Source: Mycoplasma sp. 2045 (GTDB lineage: Bacteria; Bacillota_I; Bacilli_A; Mycoplasmatales; Metamycoplasmataceae). Taken from it: a DNA stretch of 64,000 bases. The position numbers were made by a program, and so were the translations under genes. The DNA is taken from assembly GCF_024582715.1 (NCBI RefSeq), contig NZ_CP102083.1:372001-436000 (forward strand). Reading direction: 5' to 3'. Positions 54,101 to 64,000 of this stretch are shown one piece after another (the first letter of the stretch is position 1; each line of letters opens with the position of its first letter). Below the pieces are notes generated by a model. That model saw only the letters and a list, made by a program, of their open reading frames with translations. It did no database searches and was not told the origin of the DNA.

Positions 54101-54720
54101 TTTAAAGCCACTTAAAATACCTGATTTGTTATATTGACTACTTGAAGTTACAGTATCCAAGTTTTGTGAATTAACCACGCCTCTATTAGAAATAATTTGT
54201 CAAGTATAACTAATTTCACCTGTGTTATCATTAGGCGATTTATCTACTACTTTTAAGTTATAGCTTGTATCTTGATTAGTTGCTAATTTATTTAAAATTA
54301 AGTCTTTAAATAATTGTGATGCCGTTCATTTATCATATTGGTCGCTTGCAATATTTTTAATTCCAGCTTCAATTGCTAAGTTTTTCATAATTTCATCAAG
54401 ACGCATTTGCTCAGTTTTAAAGCCTTTAATTTGAGCATATTTATTATCTGAAATTACATCTTGATAAATTTCATCACTTTTTTCAGAAACTAAATGGTAT
54501 TGGATTCTAATAGAACCATCAATTTCATTTCTTGCATCAATACCATCAATTACAACTCTAGCTTCCGGAGTAGCTTCTTGAATAGTTGCAGTTACTTTTT
54601 TAATATCTGCATCTGAAGGTAAAGTTGCATTTTTGTTTTCATAATATAATACAACAGTTAAATTATTTAAACGTTCTTTTTCTGCTTCACGATCAATTTT
54701 ATCTTGCTCTGCCTTAGTTC
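51107..54720 (-). repeat. Long repeat R1, copy in gene C (partner 30227-33840)
   Basis: See partner. Upstream of 54720 (33840 in A) the two genes diverge abruptly after the GF-RTK linker of a Lipoprotein_17-like module. Confidence 0.85.
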
Positions 54721-57700
54721 TGAAACCAGATACACTAATAGAACCTAAAGCAGTATTATCTGAAACAGGTGTTACAAAAGGAGCATTAGGATCAACTTCT
54801 CAATTAGAAATTAATTCAGCTTGAGTTTTGGTCGAACTAAGTTCGGCTTCAATATTAACAGTTCCTGCAGCATCATCTACACTTTCTTTAGAAACATTAA
54901 TTAATTCAGCTTTATTTTCATTGCTTTGAGTATAGTAGAAATTACTTAAATCATCATTATCATCTACTGCTTTTGAAGGTATTGATAATGATTTTTGTGG
55001 ATAATCAACATTAATATTTTGATTATACATCTCTTGACGTAAATTATTTAATCTACCTTTTTCAGTTAAATAATTATCAATAATAATTTCTTTTGGTTCT
55101 GAAACTACATCTTGACCGTTTTTGTTACTAATAACTTTAAATTGAACTTTTAAAGCCCCAATTACATCATTATAACCAATTACATTAGTGATACTAATTC
55201 TTTCGTTAGCGTGATTATTTGGAGTTTCGAAAGTTAAGTTAATATCATTATGCTTAGAAGCATCATTGAAAGCAGAAGCTAATTTAGTTGCATCACCTAA
55301 ACCGACAAATTCATCATTGGTGTAAGCATCAATTATTTCTTTTTCTCTATCAATTAGGCTTTGGAAACCACCAATAGTAATTTCTTTAGTTACACTTGAA
55401 GTAACGTCACCTAAATTATCTTTAGTAGAAGTTAAATTATAAGTAACAATTACTTGTTGATTATTATTTGGATCTGGTTTTACATTAGTAATTGCGATTT
55501 TAGCTTTTGAATCGCTTAATAATGTTTGGTTTGGACTCAACATTTCTTTTTTTACTTCTGAAGCTAAAACTTTATTTTTAGCTTTTTGTCCAGCATAAGT
55601 AATTTCTTTAGTGATTGTTTTGTCATTGATTACTTTGTCTAATCTTTGACTTTCAGTTAAAGTATTAAAAGTAGCAGTTTTTACTTGAGTAGAAACAATA
55701 TCATCTAAACTAGTTCTTTTTGATTTAATCTTGTATTCAACAGTAAATGCACCAGTTTTATCATTAATAGAATTTGAAACAATTTCAACTTCATAAGCTT
55801 CATCTGTTTCGCTTGTAGCAAAATTGATATCGCTTGGTTTTATTTCAGAAGCAGTTTTATTTAATTTAGCATTTTCACTTAAAGTAGGTTGATAACTAAG
55901 AGCATCAATTCTTTCTTGCTCAGTTTTATATTTATCATTAGTTGCCAATTTAAATGTATAAGTTTTAACTTCAGTTTCTGCGTTAGTTAAATTTGCTTTA
56001 GTTGATCTTAATTTATATGAAATAGTTAAACTACCACTTCGATCATCTTGATTAGTAATAGCTAATTCAACTACTTCAGCATCACTATTCTCAGGTAAAA
56101 TTACAGCTAAAGCACTATTAATGTTATTAGCAGAAATTCCAGAAGGCATTAATTGTGGATTTTTATTTTCATATGAAACTTTTAATAAGTTTAAACGATT
56201 AATTTCTTCAAGATTATTAGTTAAATAACCTGCAAACTTTGCAGTATTAGATTGTTTAGATTTAATAGGATCTGAATTAGTAACAGCAGGTTCTCAATTA
56301 TCTGAAACTAAATTATCTCTAGTTGAAATTAATGTATAAGCTACTCCAATTTCCCCTGTATCATCGTTTGAATTTAATGTTAAATTAGAATCGATTTTAA
56401 CATTTTGATTAGCAAGAGAATCTGGAACATTAGTAACAAAATCAGCTGATGTTAAATCAGAAGGTTTTTTGTTTGTTGTTCCTGATTTTTGACTAATTAC
56501 AGAATTTTGATCAGTATTATCAACTAATTCATTCATTCTGTCTGCTTCAGTTTTGAAACCAGAAATAGTTATAAATTTTTCTTCTGATTTTACTCCCTCT
56601 AAGCCAGGTTTAGTTGATTGTAATTTAAAACCTAATTTAATTTGTCCAGTAATATCGTTATAAGCAACAATTCTTTTTTCAACAAAAGTATATTGACCAT
56701 CTGCTTTAGGACTTCAAGTTCATTTATCACTATCTAAATCATTTAAATTAACTTTAGAAGCTAAAATTTTAGATTTATCACTTCTATCAATACTATAACC
56801 ACTTAAGCCATCTAATCTAGTTTTTTCACCATTTTTAAATCCGGTGATTGTTACGCTATTAGCATCAGATTTTGGCACTGTATAAGTGATATTATCTAAA
56901 TTATTATCTTGTCTTCAGAATAAATCTTCTTTAGATTTAGTTGAAGTTAAAGTGAAGTTTAAAGTACTTCTACCAAAATCAGATTCTGGATTAATGTTTG
57001 TGATATCGAAAGTTAATTCTTCATTTGTTGCATTTGAATATGAATAATTAGCTTTATTTTTAGCAGTTTCTGAATTAGCTAATTCATTGGCAGCTGTAAA
57101 ATTAAGACTAATTTTACTTTTATCTTCATTAATACTATTAGCAATAGTATTTAATCTTTGTTTTTCAGTTTGATAATTATCTTGAGTATCTGCTTTAAAA
57201 ACGTAAGTTTGCACTTTAGTTTTAACATCAGTTAAATCAGTTTTAGCTGAAACTATTTCATAAGTAATTTCAAGTTTACCATCAACATCATTAGCGGCAA
57301 CTACTTGTATATTTTTAATAACAGCATCTGGTTGATTATCATTAATTGCCACAGTAAAAGGACTTTGATCAGTTGCATAATTTTTAGCTACATTAGTAGC
57401 AAATAATTGTGGTTTATTATTAGTATGATTAATAGTTAACTTATATAAACGAGTGCTTTCATCAAGTTTAGATTTAAGTTTACTTAATTCTTCTTTTAAA
57501 GCTTTAAAGTTAGCTAAAGCTTTAGTATAAAGCCCACTGTAATCATTTGGATCTGTTTGTTCAACTTGATTTAATTTATCTTTATTTTGATTACCATCTG
57601 CTAATTTTAAGTTAAATGCAGTATTTAACTTGGTAGTTAAACTATCGGCAGCATTTTTGAGTGAATCAATAGCATTTTTATAACCAACATTAGTATCTGC

Positions 57701-60700
57701 CACATCATTAGTTTGTCATTGGTTAATTTTTTCTAATTCTTTACCAATTGCTAGGTCTAAGGCTTTAACTTTTTTAAATTGATTTTCTTTATCACTTTCA
57801 TTAGTAATTGTGGTATCAATTTCTTTTAACAATTGTTGTTTTAATTCAACTGTCATGTGTTTTAATTCATTTTGTCTTGGTAAATATGAACTAGAACCAT
57901 CTAATTTAGATTTGGCATCTTCAAGATCTCTTAATAAAGTTTCAATTTCTGCGCTATTAGTAATTGGAGTAGTAGCAGAATCATCAATTACTGCCTTGGT
58001 TTGCTCAATAAGTTGTTTGTAGTTATCTTTTTCACTTTGAGTTTTTTCATAAGTATAAAGTTCATCAGTAATTTCACCATTATTATTTGGTTTAAGTGAA
58101 TCAGGCAATTGATCATAGTATTCTTTTAATGCTTTCATTTGTGTATTTAAATTAGTTGCATTAGTTTTAAATGTTCCATAATTTTTAGGATTTACATAAT
58201 TACTATCATTACTATCTGCAATATTTATTCGATCAATTAAAGATTGTTTTTGCTTAGCAGTTAAATTAGTTAATGAACGAATATGATCAATTAATACTGC
58301 TTTATCATAAATTAGTTTTAAATTCGCATCGTTACCAAATTGAGTAAATTCCTTGCTAATTGGATTAAGTTGAGTTTCATTGATTAATCTTGAAAATTCT
58401 GTCTTCTCAGTTTCAGTTAAATTAGTTAATTTATTTAATTTAGTAGTCACATTACTTTTAGCTTTGTCAAAAATAGTATTAATTTGATCAGCTAACTGTT
58501 GATTATTAGAAGTTCAATTGGTATCTTTTATAACTCCATCATTTGCTCGATAGTTATTTTGCAATTGAGTTATTAAAGTATTAAATTCTTGTCTTTCAGT
58601 TTCGTTGCTTTCAACAAAAACAAATGAGTTAACTGCTTTTTTAGCTTGATTTTTGTTACCATCTAAAGCTTGTAAAGTTTCAGTTAAGGTAGTTAATCCG
58701 TTTTCTAATTTAGTTTTGAAATTATTAAATTTATCATAATTTGATAAAAATTCTTTGCTTGGATCATTTAAGAAAATTTGTTGATATTCAGCATTATCAA
58801 ATGCATCAATAAATTTATTGTATTCTTCTTCCCCCTCTTCGCCTTGACGAGTTGATAAGGTGTTTTCTGAAGCAGTTTCTTTTCATTTACCAGCACTTGT
58901 TTTTAAATTCTTTTTAATTCAGTCAATATAATTATTTAAATATTTACGTTTCTGAATTGCTTCAGCTACTGTTGTTTGGAATTCTCTTAATTTATCTAAG
59001 TTTGTAGTTGAATTAGTGTCAATTAAATTATCTATTCCACCATTATTAGCAGTTAAAGTGAATTGATTATTAATTATTTCAATAGCTTTATCTTTAAATA
59101 ATTTGTAAAGATTAGTTTTTTCAACTTGACTTAAAGATTGATATAGTTCTGGATGAGCAGTTGCAAATTGACTAGTGGCAATATCATAAATATTTCCACT
59201 TACTACATTATCAACAACTTTGTATCCATCTAATTTAGCTACTTCTTGATCATAGGTTTGGTGATTTATACCTAAAATTCCATTTAAATTAATACCTCAA
59301 TCAGTAGCAGTTTTTTGCCCTTGTGGCAGAGGCTGATTGCTTTTTAAGGCATTTTTTCCACTAGATAAAAATTCATGAAGTTTTTCAACCATTTCTTTTA
59401 AATTTTGAGTAGAAGAATAAGCAAAATTTAATTGAGAAATTAATTTATCTTCAACGTTAGATAATCCTTTATTTGCATCAGAATAATAAATTTCATCAAC
59501 TTCTGAAACGAATTGAATCATAGGAATCATTCTTCTTAACAATGTAATGAATCTGTGCACATATTTTTGATCATCTGGGGTACTTGTGTTTTTATGATCA
59601 TTAAATCAAACATCACTTTCATTCTTATTTTCACCCCTATTTTTAAATTCATTATTAATAAATTTTTGAACTAATTCACTAACTCAACCTGATAAATTAG
59701 GGAAATCTGTTTGTAACATTTGTTCAATTCTTAATCTATCAGTAATAAGAGGAGTATAGGTTAAATCATTAAAAACATAAAAACCTTGAGAATCTTTTGT
59801 TGTAGAAGTAAGTTTTGCTTCTGCAATATTTCATTGATTTTGGAAATTAGTGTCTTTAATTTTTGCTTTAATTTTAAAAGTGCTTGGATCAATATTATTA
59901 AGCGGTGAATTTAAAGTGTATTCACTATAATATTCTCTTGCATTATTTATGTTATTGTATTTTGTTCTATCTAAATCAAGTAATTTAATTTCTGTACCAT
60001 TTTGATTAGTGTAATAAAGACCTACTTCGTACAATTTATTATCAATTTCGTCATCTTCTCTTCTTTTAATTGATTTAGGTAAATATATGTTAGCTTCAGA
60101 TGAATTAACTGTTTCTTTAATTCTGAATTTGTATTCAGATGATTTAGTTTTTTCACTTCTTATGATAAATCCAGATTCACCTTCAAAACCAGAGTTAAAT
60201 CCAACATCAAAAAGAGTGTAAGCTCCACCTAAAAAGGTTGGGACAGAAGTTTTGCCATTTCATTTAAAATTAGGATTATCAACTGTTTCAAATTCAACAA
60301 CTACAACGTTGTTTGATCATCCTCTATTTCTAGCATTTGGTGCATCAATGAAAAAACTAAACATATATCCGGCATTTTTTTCTAATAAATTTCAAAAACC
60401 AATACCTTCATTATTTAATAAATCTTCATCATACAAGCCATCATTAATTAATTGTCTTGCTACTTCACCATTTTCAAATTTATTAATTTTTTTAGTAGAT
60501 TTATGATAGAAACCAGGTGTTCCCTTTCCAAGGGTAGTAACTTGGTCGTTAATTAATCTATTAGCAATATCTGAGCGGCTATCACGAGTTAAACCATTTT
60601 TTTCAGCAATTACTTGTTCTTCTGCTGTTCAAGGGTAGGCAGAATTAGTTCACAATCCTCTTAATCTAATTTCGCTATTATTGTTATATCCAGCTGCTCC

Positions 60701-61369
60701 AGCAGTGGAAGTATTTTCTGGATTTACTCAGTTAACAATATTTTGTCACTTATCTTCAAAGTAAGGATTTTGAGAATAAAGCGGATTAATAAAAGTGTAA
60801 TCACTTTTATTGGTTGGTAATTTAGTTCATGAAACCGGAATTTCCTTTGTTGAAACATTTGCGTAATCAATAACATTAATATCAGCTGGATAAAATGAAA
60901 ATTTAACGAATGAATTATCCGCTAAAATCATGTCTTGAGAAAAATAGAAACCACCTAAATATCTGTTTTCTCTAAAATTAGCTGGTTGATCTTTATGAAA
61001 AATTAATTTTCATTTTCTACGTCTACCATTTAATGATTTATCATCAACCCAATTAGCTCTTTTAGTAAATCTATCAAAATAATTTGTATTTAAGAAATTA
61101 GGATTTCTATTATCAGTTACTGATGGATCACCAATAGTTACTAAATTTTGAGTTCCTTTATATCCATAGAATTGATACCCAATTCCATCGTCATATGAAC
61201 CATATTGACTATATCTTGTATTAGAATATATGTCAGTATCTCCATAAAAGAAACTGTCATATTTAGTATCAGTAGTATCTTTACCCATGTAGATAGGAAC
61301 TGAAGAAATTAAAAGTATAGATGAAGAAAGAGTAGCGCTTAAAAGCGTAAATATATTTTTTTTCTTCAT
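51107..61369 (-). CDS. Giant modular surface protein C (3420 aa)
   Basis: The frame is continuous with TGA as Trp; ATG 61369 follows AACAGGAGAC. Residues 1-28 are a signal peptide (MKKKNIFTLLSATLSSSILL, no Cys). Residues ~29-920 are a large N-terminal part with the motif RYLGGFYFSQDMILADN near 140, shared with protein B, and several Trp. Residues ~920-1350 are helical GA/FIVAR-like repeats (LTNLTAKQKQSLIDRI). Residues ~1357-2950 are about fifteen Lipoprotein_17-like modules. Residues ~2950-3240 are FIVAR/GA-like, then the C-terminal module (STYGTDASNKHRENVVKAIN), NSPILIWPYFVAASAATW, a membrane helix and GKKK. The last ~180 residues resemble the 288-aa protein more than protein A in places (NLLDLVD, NSKAF). 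Probably a surface adhesin or variable antigen (inference). Confidence 0.8.
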
Positions 61370-61560
61370 AAATGAAGTCTCCTGTTAATTGTTTTAATTA
61401 AATATAAAAATATATACACATTAAAATAAACATAAAATAACTCAACTCATGCGAGTTTTTTTAATGATTTCGAAATACATATGAAATCATTTATGTATGT
61501 ATATGTATATGGATGTATTATACATCTTATAGAAGAACTTATAGAAGAATTATAAAAAAA
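61370..61560 (-). promoter_or_regulatory. Upstream region of gene C
   Basis: No ORF. It holds an inverted repeat AATGATTTC (61463-61471) / GAAATCATT (61483-61491), TATGTATG-type repeats, and a tandem 12-bp repeat CTTATAGAAGAA (61526-61537 and 61538-61549). A single clear -10 cannot be picked, and no long homopolymer is present, unlike the neighbouring genes. Confidence 0.4.
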
Positions 61561-61567
61561 CAAAACG

Positions 61568-61645
61568 TTTTGAAAATTGCATTAATTTCAGGTATGACAT
61601 TAATTCCTGTGACATTTGTTGCTCTTGTGAAAATTCTAAACTAAA
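61568..61645 (+). pseudogene. Lipoprotein leader remnant, copy 2
   Basis: Matches 38523-38603 (LKIALISGMTLIP), but a lost base at the lipobox (GCTCTTGTG for GCTTCTTGTG) breaks the frame. It is followed by the same AGTGGACAGAAGG IS-like sequence. Confidence 0.5.
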
Positions 61646-61681
61646 AGAAATAAACAGGCACACTAAAAGTGGACAGAAGGG

Positions 61682-61730
61682 TTAATTAGACATAATAACA
61701 CCTCAATGTTGTTGAGGTGTTTTCACATTT
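61682..61730 (-). pseudogene. Scar of an IS3-type transposase 3' end, copy 2
   Basis: Minus-strand reading VKTPQQHWGVIMSN then stop and a TCTGTCCACT end, as at 38631. Here the fragment keeps the full K-T-P-Q-Q-x-W motif. Confidence 0.45.
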
Positions 61731-61755
61731 ATGAAATTTTTTAGTTTTTAAAAAA

Positions 61756-61791
61756 TACAAAAAATCAGCACTATTTTTATCTAGTACTGAT
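61756..61791 (-). terminator. Terminator of giant gene E
   Basis: Minus-strand stem ATCAGTACTA / TAGTGCTGAT and a T run. Confidence 0.85.
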
Positions 61792-61826
61792 TGATTTTGA
61801 TTGTTTATTAATTGTTAATTAACTTC

Positions 61827-64000
61827 TTATTTTTTCTTTCTACCAAATGCAAAGATTAACATACCAATTAATCAAGTTGCTACTGAAGTAGCTACAAAGT
61901 ATGGTCAGATTAGGATTGGTGATATTTCTTTTAATCTTTTATCAATAGTTGTTTGTTTAACTACATCTTCGTTGTTATGAGAGTTAAGATTATTTAAAAT
62001 TTCATCTGAATCAGCAATTGCTTTATTAATTGCATTTCGTTGATATTTAGTGAATTTTTCAAATTTCTTAGATTTGGTTAAATCCACTAAATCATTTTTA
62101 GCTTTAGCCAATTCTTCAGCATCAACATATAATTGAGTAATTTGATTATGTTTATTATCAAATTCTGTGCTTGTAGCATTATTATCTAAAACGTTATTGA
62201 TTAATGTTGCTTTAGTTGTGTCATTAAGCACATCGCTCGCTTTAACTTGTTGAATTAATTTGTCTTTAGCTTTAACGTTATTTAAGTTATTTATAAAGCT
62301 TGAATCATTAGCTAAATTCAATATTTCGCTAATTAATTTATCTCTGGTTTCATCAGAAATTTTGTTGTCTTTAGCTTCTTGATGTAATTGATCAATTAAG
62401 TCTAATCTAGCTTTTTCATTGTCTAATTTATTAGTAAATTCTTCGCTTGTTTCATCTAATTCTCTAATGTTTTGAGAAATTGAATCTTTTTGTTCTTGTG
62501 TCAAGTTTGGATTTTTTCTAATTTGATCAATTGCTTCTTGTTTTTTATCAATGTTTTCAGCTATTTCATTGTAGTTTTGTTCAATTGGATTGTTAGCTAA
62601 AACATCTTCAACTAATTTAGCTTTATCATTGTCACTTAAAGTTTGATCATTATTAATTTTGCTTAATTTATTTAATTGATCTTTGATGTTGTCAAAGCTT
62701 ACTGAAGCATTTTCGCTATTAGCATTAATTGGGTCTAATTCAGCAATTAATGCGTCTTTTTGAGCTTGTGGCAAGTCTGATTGGTTAATTTGTTCGTAAA
62801 GTTCGGCTTTTTTATCAATATTACTAATTTGATGATCAAGACTTGATTTGGTTTGATTGTTATCTAAGTTAATAATTTCATCAACTAGATTTGCTTTATT
62901 TTCTTTAGTTAACTCATCATTTGCTTTAATTTGTTCAATTGCTTTAACTTTAGCTGAAATATTATCTGCTTCAGTAGCAAAATTATCTGAATCTTTTGCT
63001 AAGTTATGAACTTGATCAATTAAAGCTTCTTTAGTATTTTCATCTAAATTAGGGTTTTGTTTAATTTGGTCAATTAAATTCAATTTAGATTCAATGTTAT
63101 TTAATTTATCAGTTAATTTACTGTCATCATGAGGGACATTAATTACTTCATTAACTAATTTGTTTTTGTCTTCATCGCTAATGTGTTCATTAGTTTGAAT
63201 TTTTTCAATTAGTTTAGCTTTTTGATCAATTTTAGCAATTTGATTTTCTAAATCATCTTGTTTATTGTCTAAGTTAGCAACTTCATCAATTAATTGTGAT
63301 TTTTGATCATCAGTTAAATTAGGATTGCTTCTGATTTCTTTAATTTTATTTTCTTTAAGTTCTTCATTAGCTAATTGATCAGCAAATGTTTTATCTCTAG
63401 GGTCTAATTGACTGATATTATCACTTAATTTTGCTTTATCTTCAGCGTTTAATTGAGATTCATCAGTAGCGTTAATTCTTTCATAAGCTTTTTCTTTAGC
63501 TTTAATGTTGTTTAATGTATCACCATATGAATTTTTGTTAGCTTCGCTGTTTAATTTATCATCAACATTAGCTTTTTCAATATCGTCGATTAAATCTGCT
63601 TTTTGTTCAGGTGTTAAATTAGCATTGTTTTTAACATCATTAATTAAGTTTGTTTTATTAACGATTTTATCTAAATTGTCTTTGAAGTTTTGAACTTCAT
63701 CAGCATTATCTGAATTAGAAGGAATAGCTAAGTCTTTAACTTGATCTATTAAAGATTGTTTTTCAGCAGGAGTTAAGTTGTTATTTTCATTAACTTTTTC
63801 AATCGCCTTTTCTTTAGCATATTCAAAGTTTTTATCACCATCAAGAGCATTTTTTGCATCAATTAATGCTTTTTCTAATTCTAATACTTTAGCAACGTCT
63901 TCATTTGAACCTTCTTTACTGATTAATTCATCAACTTTGGTTTTAGCTTCATCATAGTTTGCTTTTGGTTCTTGAGAAGCTGCGACATATTTAGGATTAT
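61827..64000 (-). CDS. Giant modular surface protein E, C-terminal part (5' end outside window)
   Basis: The frame is open from the window edge to TAA at 61827, about 724 codons. It is nearly identical in layout to the end of protein B: FIVAR/GA-like sequence, then the run of ~46-residue helical repeats (QNPNLDENTKEAL, ANDELTKENK, QSDLPQAQKDAL, QNPNLTQEQKDS), then the tail KQTTIDKRLKEISPILIWPY, a membrane helix and GRKK. Differences from B are scattered substitutions (for example LAKDSDNFATEAD against IPNDSDDFNKQAD), with no net indel in the overlap. The N-terminal domains, likely the variable part, are outside the window. Confidence 0.8.

Larger units (their letters stand above)
61640..64000 (-). 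repeat. Long repeat R2, copy at gene E (partner 38604-40980)
   Basis: Collinear with the 3' part and flank of gene B. It continues past the window end, so its full length is unknown. Confidence 0.8.

Noticed and set aside
61444-61462. Terminator on the + strand (AACTC/GAGTT plus T run)
   Set aside because: Only a 5-bp stem and no + strand gene upstream; not listed as a feature.
29053-64000. Site-specific invertible antigen locus (Vsp/Vsa type)
   Set aside because: All genes point the same way, with separate promoters; no recombinase gene and no short conserved inversion site were seen.

Overview
The window is from a wall-less mollicute of the Mycoplasma/Mycoplasmopsis type. The DNA is very AT-rich, and UGA is read as tryptophan: pgk, metK, the P-type ATPase and the giant surface genes are only continuous when TGA is sense, and the resulting Trp positions are conserved ones (for example the W of a C-terminal WPY motif). 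Shine-Dalgarno sites of AGGAG type are common. The species cannot be named from the sequence alone.

Region 1 (1-8.7 kb, + strand) holds housekeeping and surface genes: two DUF3137 paralogues flanking lemA, pgk, a small lipoprotein, rbfA, a 593-aa surface protein sharing a C-terminal domain with that lipoprotein, metK, and a Nudix hydrolase overlapping metK. Region 2 (8.8-17.4 kb, - strand) looks like one five-gene operon: an EIIB-like membrane protein without its catalytic Cys, a 1373-aa superfamily I helicase with a long acidic tail, a Cys/His-rich ArsR-type repressor, and an asymmetric pair of ABC exporter half-transporters. Region 3 (17.6-27.6 kb) holds a DegV protein, the nucleoside salvage operon deoD-deoA-deoC, a Sua5/YrdC protein, mutM, a nicotinamidase-like hydrolase, an Smr protein and a SERCA-type P-type ATPase.

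Region 4 (27.6-64 kb) is an accessory surface-antigen locus. After an apparently intact IS3-family element come five co-oriented minus-strand genes: one of 288 aa, then 2739, 3280 and 3420 aa, then one running off the window. The long proteins have an export signal, a large N-terminal part, repeated Lipoprotein_17-like (PF04200) modules and/or FIVAR/GA-like three-helix repeats, and a conserved WPY membrane anchor followed by Arg/Lys. They are mosaic paralogues. Genes A (30.2-38.4 kb) and C (51.1-61.4 kb) share 3.6 kb without net indel. Genes B (38.8-48.6 kb) and E (61.8 kb to the end) share their 3' ends likewise. The spacers hold scars of IS elements and of a truncated lipoprotein gene. Promoters carry simple-sequence tracts (A17; T12 versus T16; a TA repeat) typical of phase variation. 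An IS1634-family element lies between B and C, flanked by a direct repeat of about 330 bp that includes the promoter and first 45 codons of gene B.

The most interesting object is this giant-protein array with its candidate on/off promoters and evidence of module shuffling. No CRISPR array, rRNA or tRNA gene was recognised.
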